54,578 nt of DNA, from NCBI GenBank assembly GCA_022826885.1, contig JAJDUB010000060.1, positions 1 to 54,578 of the forward strand. Direction: 5' to 3'. Of this stretch, positions 15,641 through 23,452 are shown one piece after another. Both the position numbers and the translations under genes were made by a program. Source of the DNA: Gammaproteobacteria bacterium. GTDB taxonomy: Bacteria > Pseudomonadota > Gammaproteobacteria > Eutrophobiales > Eutrophobiaceae. Under the pieces are notes generated by a model. That model was not told where the DNA came from, made no database searches, and was given only the letters and a program-made list of their open reading frames with translations. Within the stretch, counting starts at the first letter, position 1; each line of letters starts with the position of its first letter.

Positions 15641-18396
15641 GGCCGTCATGGAACGAGATACGCATTCGGGCTGGCACCTTTGCCGAAGACTGGAAGGATG
15701 CCGGGTACGAAAAAGGGGAAACTCAAACCTTCTATAACGAGTTCTTTGACATATTCGGCATAAAACGACAGAGCGTAGCCCGATATGAAGAACACGTTAA
15801 AAAGCTAAATAATTCATCCGGCTTTATCGATCTATACTGGCCTGGCACGCTGATTGTTGAACAAAAGAGCGCGGGGCGCGACTTGGAAAAAGCAAAAGGA
15901 CAGGCGCGCGAATATTTTGATAAATTGCCTGACAGCGACAAGCCGCGATATTTTCTTGTCAGTGACTTTCAAACCTTTGAACTGGAAGACCTAGCCGAAC
16001 GGAAAGCAGTAAAATTCAACCTGTCTGAACTGCCGGAACATGTCGAATCCCTCGGCTTCATCATGGGCGTTCATCGACGGACGTTCCGAGACCAGGACCC
16101 GGCCAATATCAAAGCTGCCGAACTGGTAGGCAAATTACATGATGCACTGGATAAATCAGGTTACAGGGGACACAATTTAGAGCAGTTCCTTGTCCGCGTG
16201 GTGTTCTGTCTGTTTGCTGATGATACCGGGATATTTGATACCCGCGACATGTTCCTGGACTTCATTGAAGGCCGGACAAGTGAAGATGGATCGGATACCG
16301 GATACCGGCTTATGGGGTTGTTTCAGACACTCAACACACCTGAACATGAACGGCAGAAAACGCTTGATGAAGACCTAGCCCGGTTTCCTTATGTCAATGG
16401 CGATCTGTTTGCTGATCAGCTGTTATTGCCGGAGTTTAATTCTGCAATGCGCAAGACGTTGCTGGATGCCTGTTATTTTGATTGGTCTAACATATCACCA
16501 GCCATATTCGGCGCGCTGTTCCAGTCCGTCATGGACCCGGTTGAACGGCGCGCAGCGGGCGCGCATTACACCACTGAAAAGAACATCCTGAAAGTCATTG
16601 AACCTATGTTCATGGATGATCTGCGGGCAGAATTCAATCGCCTTAAAACACGTAAGGACAGCCGCCGCATAGCAGATATGAGGCGATTTCAGGAAAGGCT
16701 TGGGCAGATCAGGTTATTTGATCCTGCTTGCGGTTGTGGCAACTTCCTGATTATCGCTTATCGGGAGTTGCGGGAGCTGGAAATAGACGTACTGAATGAA
16801 ATAACAGACAGGCAGAAAGATATATCTGATATTGATTCACGTATTGATGTAGATCAGTTCTACGGCATTGAGACAATTAAGTTTCCTGCACTGATAGCAG
16901 AAACTGCACTGTGGATGATGGATCATATTATGAATAGCCGATTAAGCCTGGAGTTCGGGCACACATACAGGCGCATTCCGCTTGAGAGTTCACCACATAT
17001 TCAAGTTGGCAACGCGCTGGAAACAGACTGGAATGACGTATTGCCGTCGCGGGAATGTTCTTATGTCTTCGGCAATCCGCCATTTGTCGGTCATCAGTGG
17101 AGAACGAAGGCACAGCAGGCAGATATGGCGCGGGTATGGGGCAAGGCCGGACAGGTCAATCGCCTGGATTATGTTACATGCTGGTTTAAGCTGGCCGCGC
17201 TGTATGCAAAGGAAAACAAGGATATTGAGATTGCCTTTGTATCGACAAATTCAATCACCCAGGGCGAGCAATGCGGCATTCTATGGCCTGTATTATTTGA
17301 CCATAATCTGACCATACGCTTTGCACATAGGACGTTTCAATGGCATAGCGAAGTGCGCGGTAAGGCTGCTGTCCATTGCGTCATAATCGGCCTTACCTAT
17401 TCAAGTGAAATAAAGCGCACCATTTACGAATACGAACACGTACAAGGCGACCCGGATGCAGTTCAAGTAAAACGAATTAACGGCTATCTGATTGATGGCC
17501 CGCAATATACTGTTCCTGCTCGATCATCGCCGCCGCAGGGACGTATTAAGATGCACAAGGGCAGTCAGCCGACAGATGGAGCGCGCCTTAAAATGCCGGA
17601 AGGCTATCGTACATTCAGTAATCTTATTCTGGATTCCGGCGAACGAGATAAACTGCTTACCGATGATCCAGTCTGTGAAAAGTGGTTAAGACCGTATGTC
17701 GGCGGCGAGGAGTTAATCTCCGGCAAGTGGCGCTGGTGCTTATGGCTGAAAGATGCCGACCCATCAGAACTAAGAACATCAAAGCCGATTATTGAGCGGC
17801 TGGAGCGCGTACGCGCCGGCCGTCTGCAAAGCCCAACGGCCAGCGTGCGAGAATTTGCCAATTTTCCGACTCTGTTTACACAGGACCGACAGCCTGATAC
17901 AGATTATTTAGCTGTCCCCGAGGTTTCGTCAGAGATACGGGAATACATCCCAATTTCGGTATTACCACCCAGCGTAATTGCTTCCAATAAGCTACAGATA
18001 ATTCCCGGAGCACCGATGTATTATTTTGGCATTCTCACATCGGCAATGCATATGGCTTGGATGCGAACGGTTGCCGGACGCTTGAAAAGTGATTTTAGCT
18101 ATTCGCCTTCTGTCTACAATTCATTTCCCTGGCCGGCCATAGATAGACAGGAAGACAAAGGGGTATTAATTGCTTTATCTCAATCGATACTGGATGCCAG
18201 AAAAGAACATACTGATGCAACACTTGCCGACCTCTACGATCCTGTCCTGATGCCGCCAAATCTCCGCAAGGCGCACCAAGCGCTTAATCGGTTTGTTGAC
18301 AGGCTTTATCGTAAATCAGGTTTCAATTCGGAACGGGAACGCATAGAGCACCTGTTCATGCTGTATGACACCAACCGGGGTAGCATGTCCAACTGA
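15628..18396 (+). CDS. MmeI-like type IIL restriction-modification enzyme (fused nuclease and DNA methyltransferase)
   Basis: A 922-residue single-chain enzyme, almost the length of MmeI (919). The N-terminal PD-(D/E)xK nuclease is visible as D68-x9-E78-Q-K80 within GFIDLYWPGTLIVEQKSAGR, a signature of the MmeI family. A helical linker follows. The gamma-class N6-adenine methyltransferase has motif X at GAHYTTEKN (about 311), SAM motif I DPACGCGNF (365-373) and catalytic motif IV NPPF (483-486). The C-terminal third should be the target-recognition domain that reads one site for both activities. Enzymes of this type modify one strand and cut about 20 bases from the site. Key residues look intact. 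No DISARM partner genes are present. Confidence 0.92.
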   Translation: MAEVRPSWNEIRIRAGTFAEDWKDAGYEKGETQTFYNEFFDIFGIKRQSVARYEEHVKKLNNSSGFIDLYWPGTLIVEQKSAGRDLEKAKGQAREYFDKLPDSDKPRYFLVSDFQTFELEDLAERKAVKFNLSELPEHVESLGFIMGVHRRTFRDQDPANIKAAELVGKLHDALDKSGYRGHNLEQFLVRVVFCLFADDTGIFDTRDMFLDFIEGRTSEDGSDTGYRLMGLFQTLNTPEHERQKTLDEDLARFPYVNGDLFADQLLLPEFNSAMRKTLLDACYFDWSNISPAIFGALFQSVMDPVERRAAGAHYTTEKNILKVIEPMFMDDLRAEFNRLKTRKDSRRIADMRRFQERLGQIRLFDPACGCGNFLIIAYRELRELEIDVLNEITDRQKDISDIDSRIDVDQFYGIETIKFPALIAETALWMMDHIMNSRLSLEFGHTYRRIPLESSPHIQVGNALETDWNDVLPSRECSYVFGNPPFVGHQWRTKAQQADMARVWGKAGQVNRLDYVTCWFKLAALYAKENKDIEIAFVSTNSITQGEQCGILWPVLFDHNLTIRFAHRTFQWHSEVRGKAAVHCVIIGLTYSSEIKRTIYEYEHVQGDPDAVQVKRINGYLIDGPQYTVPARSSPPQGRIKMHKGSQPTDGARLKMPEGYRTFSNLILDSGERDKLLTDDPVCEKWLRPYVGGEELISGKWRWCLWLKDADPSELRTSKPIIERLERVRAGRLQSPTASVREFANFPTLFTQDRQPDTDYLAVPEVSSEIREYIPISVLPPSVIASNKLQIIPGAPMYYFGILTSAMHMAWMRTVAGRLKSDFSYSPSVYNSFPWPAIDRQEDKGVLIALSQSILDARKEHTDATLADLYDPVLMPPNLRKAHQALNRFVDRLYRKSGFNSERERIEHLFMLYDTNRGSMSN

Positions 18397-18695
18397 TGCC
18401 CTACTTCGCGTAACAGCAGACCGCCAGCGTATGAGATCAGCCGACCACCATCGCATTGTCCTGACACGTGACGGCATCCAAACGGCATCCGAACGATTGA
18501 AGTTCCAGTTGCTCAGGTGTACACTGTGTCGTCCATAGTATCTTTTCTGTAAGCTACTGATAAAACTTACATTAGACGCGAGATTGAGACCCTTCTCCAA
18601 CTATTGGTGAGATATCCGGGCTTGGGTAGTTGAGTCGATAGTCCTCTATGAAACAGGCTGATGCAATGATAATATAAGCAGCGATAAGGAGTGTT
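18397..18695. other. Intergenic stretch without recognisable gene
   Basis: About 300 bases between the restriction-modification gene and the DUF4258 gene. Frames here are short, lack plausible starts and resemble nothing I recognise. No tRNA-like fold or clear att repeat was seen. A Shine-Dalgarno AAGGAG just before 18696 belongs to the next gene. Confidence 0.5.
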
Positions 18696-19019
18696 GTGAG
18701 TAATACATTCAATAACATCAGAGCCCTGGTTCTTGAGGGAAATATCCGAATTTCAGAGCATGGATACGATGAGATTGCAGCTGATGGCTTACTTGCAAGG
18801 GAACTTGTCGAGGGTGTGGAAAACGCCGAGGTAATTGAAGACTATCCGGATTATCATAAGGGGCCATGTGTACTGCTACTCCAGCGGGTCGGAGATGGGC
18901 GTATAGTACACGTCGTGTGGGGAATTCCTGCCGGTCACTCTAGCCCAGCAGTGTTAATTACTGCATATTTCCCCAATCCTGAAAAATGGGAACCTGATTT
19001 CAAGCGGAGACGCCGATGA
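18696..19019 (+). CDS. DUF4258 domain protein (toxin-like)
   Basis: A 107-residue protein with the DUF4258 layout: an N-terminal helix, the ISEHGYDEIAADG motif (family consensus with a conserved His after S/R), then beta strands ending in VLITAYFPNPEKWEPDFKRRR. DUF4258 proteins resemble RelE/BrnT-type RNase toxins and often sit beside a small partner. The start is GTG, supported by an AAGGAG ribosome site 5-10 bases upstream. It overlaps the next gene by four bases (ATGA). Toxicity is inferred from family context and not proven. Confidence 0.8.
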   Translation: MSNTFNNIRALVLEGNIRISEHGYDEIAADGLLARELVEGVENAEVIEDYPDYHKGPCVLLLQRVGDGRIVHVVWGIPAGHSSPAVLITAYFPNPEKWEPDFKRRRR

Positions 19020-19231
19020 CCAAGAGAAAACAGACGAAGTTTATTCACGAAGGTAATTTTGTTGCAGAAGTTGAAGTAGAGTTACTGGAAGAACCCGGAG
19101 AGTGGTCGCCCTACCTGTCTCTTGATGACGCTTACAGGCTTGACGATGTACGTGAGTCCCTGCGTCGGGGTGACGTCAAGACTGCTGCAAAGTATTCCCG
19201 CGTATTCAGCCTCACGCCTGTCGCTGTGTGA
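19016..19231 (+). CDS. Small partner of DUF4258 protein (putative antitoxin)
   Basis: A 71-residue acidic protein (KFIHEGNFVAEVEVELLEE, then WSPYLSLDDAYRLDDVRESLRRGD) seen in many bacteria next to DUF4258 genes. It overlaps the upstream gene by ATGA, so the two are translated together. No DNA-binding helix-turn-helix is obvious. An antitoxin role is inferred from the pairing. The gene ends 28 bases before gcdC, so island transcription may continue into gcdC. Confidence 0.75.
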   Translation: MTKRKQTKFIHEGNFVAEVEVELLEEPGEWSPYLSLDDAYRLDDVRESLRRGDVKTAAKYSRVFSLTPVAV

Positions 19232-19259
19232 CGCTTATAAATCAATAGGTTACATAACA

Positions 19260-19490
19260 ATGCAGAAAAATACGGAAGACGTGTTGGCGCCCCTGTCGGG
19301 GACCATCTGGAAAATCTCGGTGGCGCTGGATGAAAGCGTCGAGGAAGATGACGAAGTGCTCATCATAGAGGCATTGAAAATGGAAACGCCTGTATATTCT
19401 CCCTGTGACGGTAAAGTAAAGGAGATATATGTCAAGGAAGGCGATACCGTGGAAGAAGACCAGCCCCTGATGTCTATCGAGTCGGAGTGA
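19260..19490 (+). CDS. gcdC: Biotin carboxyl carrier subunit of glutaconyl-CoA decarboxylase
   Basis: A 76-residue single biotinyl domain with the EALKMETP motif (biotinylated K40). It would carry CO2 from GcdA to membrane subunit GcdB. It lacks the long Ala/Pro linker of the Acidaminococcus protein and resembles short stand-alone carriers. The ATG at 19260 is chosen because upstream codons lie in the preceding gene in another frame. It starts 28 bases after the island's last gene and sits 13 bases before the acyl-CoA dehydrogenase. This is the only biotin carrier in the window and so the natural partner of gcdA/D/B. Confidence 0.85.
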   Translation: MQKNTEDVLAPLSGTIWKISVALDESVEEDDEVLIIEALKMETPVYSPCDGKVKEIYVKEGDTVEEDQPLMSIESE

Positions 19491-19503
19491 ATGTGAGGCA
19501 TAC

Positions 19504-20661
19504 ATGTATTTTGAGTTGACAGAAGAACAGCAACTGGTGCAGGACACCGCCAAACGGTTTGCCCTGGAGGAGATAGCCCCCACCCTGGAAGAAGAAGAGA
19601 GAAACAGGGAGTTCAAACTCGAACGGGTGGCGCAAATGGGCGAACTCGGTTTCTTTTCCTGCGTCCTGCCGGATGAACTCGGCGGGAACGGTATGGGCTT
19701 CCTGGAATCCGCGCTCATGGCGGAACAGATCGCCCGGGTGTCCGCTTCCTGGCGCTTGCCGTTCAACATGCAGAACCTGGGGCCTCCCCTGTCGGTAGCG
19801 AAGTTCGGTACCCGTGAACAACAGGAAAAATACATCCCGGGTTGGATAGACGGGACAAAAATGGGCTTCTTTGCCATGACCGAACCCGATACGGGCTCGG
19901 ATGTCGCCAGCATGAAGACCTATGCTGTTGATAAAGGCGATCATTTCGAACTGCACGGCAGCAAGATCTGGATTTCCAATGCCCACATCGGTGATGCCGG
20001 CCTGCTGTATGCCTATACGGACAGGGAAAAAGGTAACAAGGGCATCAGTTGTTTTATCATCGAACCCAAGAACCTTGAAGGATGTACCGCCCGTCCCATC
20101 GAGACCAAGCTGGGACTGCATTGCTCTCCGACCGGTGAATTCGTCTTTGAGGGGGCTCGTGTTCCCAGGGATGCCCTGCTGGGTGAGTTTAATAACGGTT
20201 TCAGGATGTGCATGTGGCAGTTGAACAATACCCGCATCGGTTGCGCCGCCGGCGCCCTGGGCGTGGCCGGCGGAGCGCTGCAGCTTGCCGTCGACTATGC
20301 CAACGAACGTAAACAGTTCGGTAAACCCATATCCCGCCACCAGATGATCCAGTCCCAGATAGCGGATATGGCAGTGGAACACGAGGCCGCGCAATTGCTG
20401 GTGTACAAGGCCGCCTGGTTGAAGGACCAGGGCAGGCCCAACCAGTACGAAACCTCCATGGCCAAGCTGGCGGCGTCGGAAGCGGCCGTGCATGCGGCGA
20501 ACGAATGCATGAAGATCTTCGGCTCCTACGGCTATTCCACGGAATACCCCGCGGAACGGTTCTACCGCGACGCCAAATCCCTGCAGGTGGTGGAAGGGAC
20601 GTCCAACATACAGAAAATGATTATCGCCGGCATGGCCTGCGGGCATACGGCTAACCGCTGA
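19504..20661 (+). CDS. Acyl-CoA dehydrogenase, glutaryl-CoA dehydrogenase-like (predicted non-decarboxylating)
   Basis: A 385-residue FAD acyl-CoA dehydrogenase with the TEPDTGSD flavin motif (about 126-133) and catalytic base E364 in VVEGTSNIQ. Arg84 (SASWR) aligns with the Arg of human glutaryl-CoA dehydrogenase that binds the distal carboxylate. The two residues linked to decarboxylation, Glu87 and the Tyr before the catalytic Glu, align here with Ala77 and Val363. That pattern fits dehydrogenases that release glutaconyl-CoA, leaving decarboxylation to Gcd, whose carrier gene is 13 bases upstream. The alignment was made by hand, so the substrate remains a prediction. Confidence 0.85.
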   Translation: MYFELTEEQQLVQDTAKRFALEEIAPTLEEEERNREFKLERVAQMGELGFFSCVLPDELGGNGMGFLESALMAEQIARVSASWRLPFNMQNLGPPLSVAKFGTREQQEKYIPGWIDGTKMGFFAMTEPDTGSDVASMKTYAVDKGDHFELHGSKIWISNAHIGDAGLLYAYTDREKGNKGISCFIIEPKNLEGCTARPIETKLGLHCSPTGEFVFEGARVPRDALLGEFNNGFRMCMWQLNNTRIGCAAGALGVAGGALQLAVDYANERKQFGKPISRHQMIQSQIADMAVEHEAAQLLVYKAAWLKDQGRPNQYETSMAKLAASEAAVHAANECMKIFGSYGYSTEYPAERFYRDAKSLQVVEGTSNIQKMIIAGMACGHTANR

Positions 20662-20697
20662 TCGACAGGGAATATTGTATTCGGCATTGCCCGGAAA

Positions 20698-21462
20698 ATG
20701 GCTGCGCTCAGCGACAAACACGTAGTGGTGACCGGCGGTGGAAAAGGGATAGGCGCGTCCATCGCAGATGAGATGAATCGCCTGGGCGCCAGGATTACCC
20801 TTATGGGCAGGACGGAAAGCGCTTTACATGCCCGGGAGAAACAACTGGAACGGGCAACCTCGGTACAGGTTGATGTTACCGACGAAGAAGCCGTACAAGC
20901 CGGATTTGACAACGCCGTAGCCTGCTTCGGCCCGGTTGACATCCTGGTGAACAACGCCGGCGCAGCCTACAGCAGCCCGTTCGCGCGTATCGACAGCGAC
21001 AACTGGGAACAGACGCTGGCAGTCAACCTGGGCGGCGTGTTTTATTGCAGCAGGCAAGTCCTGGACGGGATGCTGGAGGCCGATTGGGGTCGCATCGTCA
21101 ATATCGCCAGCACGGCCGGACTTACCGGATATGCGTACGTTTCGGCGTATTGCGCGGCCAAGCACGGCGTGATAGGCCTGACCCGGTCCCTGGCGCTGGA
21201 ACTCGCGAGCACCGGCATTACCGTCAATGCGATCTGTCCCGGCTATACCAACACGGATCTGGTCGCCGAGGCAATAACCAGGATCATGGACAAGACGGGC
21301 ATGACCAGGGAGGAGACGGAAGCGCGCCTCAAGTCCGTGAACCCCCAGCACCGTTTCATCGAGCCCGAAGAAGTGGCAGCGGCAGTAGCCTGGTTATGCC
21401 TGCCCGGCAGCGAATCGATCACCGGCCAGTCCATTCCGATTGCCGGCGGCGAGGTGATGTAA
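20698..21462 (+). CDS. Short-chain dehydrogenase/reductase (3-hydroxyacyl-CoA dehydrogenase candidate)
   Basis: A 254-residue classical SDR with the NAD(P)-binding TGGGKGIG loop, the NNAG motif, and the catalytic Ser plus YCAAK pair. The sequence style (GGVFYCSRQVLDGM, a C-terminal SITGQSIPIAGGEVM) is like beta-ketoacyl/3-hydroxyacyl reductases and 3-hydroxybutyrate dehydrogenases. It lies between the first acyl-CoA dehydrogenase and an enoyl-CoA hydratase, which fits the 3-hydroxyacyl-CoA oxidation step of a beta-oxidation-like route. Cofactor preference is not certain. Confidence 0.9.
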   Translation: MAALSDKHVVVTGGGKGIGASIADEMNRLGARITLMGRTESALHAREKQLERATSVQVDVTDEEAVQAGFDNAVACFGPVDILVNNAGAAYSSPFARIDSDNWEQTLAVNLGGVFYCSRQVLDGMLEADWGRIVNIASTAGLTGYAYVSAYCAAKHGVIGLTRSLALELASTGITVNAICPGYTNTDLVAEAITRIMDKTGMTREETEARLKSVNPQHRFIEPEEVAAAVAWLCLPGSESITGQSIPIAGGEVM

Positions 21463-21485
21463 GATGAGGAAACCCCGGTAACACC

Positions 21486-22295
21486 ATGAACATGCAAGGT
21501 CATAATCCACAACACTTTGCCTGGTCCTGTTCCGACGGCATGGCCACGGTGACCCTGAACCGCCCGGAGAGGAAAAACCCCCTGACCTTCGCTTCTTATG
21601 CGGAACTGCGGGATACGTTTCGTCTCCTGTCCACCTCCGAGGACGTCAAGGTAGTGGTCATCACCGGCGCAGGGGGAAACTTCTGCTCCGGCGGCGACGT
21701 GCGCGACATCATAGGGCCGCTCACGGAAATGAATATGAAAGACCTGCTGGAGTTTACCCGGATGACCGGCGACCTCATCAAGGCGATGCTCCACTGCCCT
21801 CAACCGATTATTGCCGCAGTGGACGGTATCTGTGTGGGCGCCGGCGCCTGCATCGCCATGGCCAGCGATATGCGTATCGCCACCCCGGAAGCAAAAACCG
21901 CGTTCCTGTTCACCCGCGTCGGGTTGGCCGGGTGCGATATGGGGGGCTGCGCCATCCTGCCCAGGATTATCGGCCATGGCCGCGCCGCGGAACTGCTCTA
22001 CACAGGCCGTTCCATGAATGCGGAAGAAGGTCATCGCTGGGGGTTTTACAACTACCTGGCCGCGGCGAACGAATTGCAGAATGAAGCGCGCAGGCTGGGC
22101 GAGCAGCTTCTGAGCGGGCCGACATTTGCCCATGGCGTCACCAAGACCATGTTGCGCCAGGAATGGGACATGGCCCTGGACCAGGCCATTGAAGCCGAGG
22201 CACAGGCCCAGGCGATGTGCATGCAGACCGAAGATTTTCGCCGGGCCTATACGGCTTTCATGAACAAGGAAAAACCCGTATTCAAAGGCGACTGA
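21486..22295 (+). CDS. Enoyl-CoA hydratase/isomerase family protein
   Basis: A 269-residue crotonase-fold protein. The oxyanion-hole regions are visible as [14 protein letters not shown] (about 60-73) and [17 protein letters not shown] (about 110). The first catalytic Glu position of classical hydratases falls in [13 protein letters not shown], where Gly/Cys replaces the usual Glu; the later glycine-rich segment is kept. Ring-opening hydrolases, isomerases and hydratases share this fold, so simple hydration is not assured. Its stop overlaps the next start by one base (TGATG), giving translational coupling. Confidence 0.88.
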   Translation: MNMQGHNPQHFAWSCSDGMATVTLNRPERKNPLTFASYAELRDTFRLLSTSEDVKVVVITGAGGNFCSGGDVRDIIGPLTEMNMKDLLEFTRMTGDLIKAMLHCPQPIIAAVDGICVGAGACIAMASDMRIATPEAKTAFLFTRVGLAGCDMGGCAILPRIIGHGRAAELLYTGRSMNAEEGHRWGFYNYLAAANELQNEARRLGEQLLSGPTFAHGVTKTMLRQEWDMALDQAIEAEAQAQAMCMQTEDFRRAYTAFMNKEKPVFKGD

Positions 22296-23452
22296 TGGTT
22301 GATCGCAGCTTTCTTGACTGGCCTTTTTTTACCGACCGGCACAGGCAACTGGCCGCCGGACTGGATGACTGGTGCGGGCAGTCCCTGCCCCGGCAACACC
22401 AGGGTGACGTCGACGATGCCTGCAGGGATTTGGTTAAACTCCTTGCCGACGCCGGCTGGCTCAACCATGCCGCGCCGGCGCCCGGTTCCGCAGAGCCGCC
22501 GGACGTCAGGTCATTATGTCTTATCCGCGAGATCCTTGCTCGCCATTCCGGACTGGCTGACTTCGCATTCGCCATGCAGGGGCTGGGCAGCGGCGCCATC
22601 GCCCTGTTCGGCACCCGGGAACAAAAAAACGATTATTTGCCCGCAGTGCGCAACGGCGACAGGATTGCCGCATTCGCCCTGTCCGAACCCGACGCCGGCT
22701 CCGACGTCGTCTCACTGACCACGACTGCAGTAAAAGATGGCGCCGATTACATCATCAACGGCGAGAAGACCTGGATATCTAACGGCGGTATTGCCGACTT
22801 CTATACCCTGTTCGTCCGCACCGGCGAAGAACCCGGGGCGGGAGGTCTCAGCGCCTTCATTGTCGATGCCGGAACGCCGGGACTGGAAATAGCGGAACGC
22901 ATTGAAGTGATTGCGCCACATCCCCTGGCGCGCCTTGAGTTCAGGGATTGCAGGGTGCCGCAGACAAGCCTGTTGGGCAAGCCGGGTGAAGGATTTAATA
23001 TTGCCATGGCCACACTGGACGTGTTTCGTTCAACAGTAGGCGCGGCAGCGCTGGGATTTGCGCGCTGCGCGCTGGAAGAGACGCTCAGTCATATCGGGAC
23101 GCGGCAGCTTTTCGGCAGGACGCTTGCCGATATGCAGATGACCCGGGACAGTATCGCGGACATGGCCGTAGCCGTAGATGCCAGCGCCTTGCTGGTTTAC
23201 CGCGCCGCCTGGACCAGGGACTGCGGCACAGACCGCATCACGCGGGAAGCCGCCATGGCAAAGTTGCATGCGACCGAATCGGCCCAGCAGGTCATAGACC
23301 GTGCCGTGCAGTTATTCGGCGCGCGCGGCGTGACACGCGGTGAAAAGGTGGAAGAGCTTTACCGGGAAATCCGCGCTCTGCGCATCTATGAAGGCGCATC
23401 CGAGATACAGAAACTGATCATCGCGCGGGAGACATATGAAAGTCGCGCTTAA
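22295..23452 (+). CDS. Second acyl-CoA dehydrogenase of the operon
   Basis: A 385-residue acyl-CoA dehydrogenase. It keeps the [10 protein letters not shown] flavin motif and the [15 protein letters not shown] catalytic block, with Glu as the likely base. Unlike the first dehydrogenase it has Tyr before that Glu. The N-terminus is unusual, starting [20 protein letters not shown], which is more typical of dehydrogenases acting on cyclic or aromatic-derived CoA esters than on fatty acids. The ATG at 22295 overlaps the hydratase stop. Its 3' end overlaps mtaB by 17 bases. Substrate unknown; a reduced ring-CoA is plausible. Confidence 0.9.
   Translation: MVDRSFLDWPFFTDRHRQLAAGLDDWCGQSLPRQHQGDVDDACRDLVKLLADAGWLNHAAPAPGSAEPPDVRSLCLIREILARHSGLADFAFAMQGLGSGAIALFGTREQKNDYLPAVRNGDRIAAFALSEPDAGSDVVSLTTTAVKDGADYIINGEKTWISNGGIADFYTLFVRTGEEPGAGGLSAFIVDAGTPGLEIAERIEVIAPHPLARLEFRDCRVPQTSLLGKPGEGFNIAMATLDVFRSTVGAAALGFARCALEETLSHIGTRQLFGRTLADMQMTRDSIADMAVAVDASALLVYRAAWTRDCGTDRITREAAMAKLHATESAQQVIDRAVQLFGARGVTRGEKVEELYREIRALRIYEGASEIQKLIIARETYESRA

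Larger units (their letters stand above)
11483..19259. mobile_element. Defence-type genomic island splitting the gcd locus
   Basis: This block lies between gcdB and gcdC. It is visibly richer in A/T than both flanks, most strongly at 11.7-15.4 kb. It contains an unknown two-gene system, a transposase fragment, an MmeI-like restriction-modification enzyme and a DUF4258 pair. None of these has a role in the surrounding catabolism. No integrase gene, tRNA target or clear flanking direct repeat was found, so the mode of entry is open. The ends are set by the neighbouring gcd genes and are approximate. Confidence 0.75.

Noticed and set aside
15628-18396. DISARM class 1 methyltransferase (DrmMI)
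   Set aside because: The N-terminal D-x9-ExK nuclease and total length fit MmeI-type enzymes, and no drmA, drmB or drmD gene is nearby.
11483-19259. Flanking direct repeats or tRNA attachment site for the island
   Set aside because: Hand comparison of both junctions showed only a chance-level TGACG match, and no tRNA gene or integrase is present.
19474-20721. 415-codon minus-strand open frame
   Set aside because: Antisense to the acyl-CoA dehydrogenase and lacking recognisable motifs.
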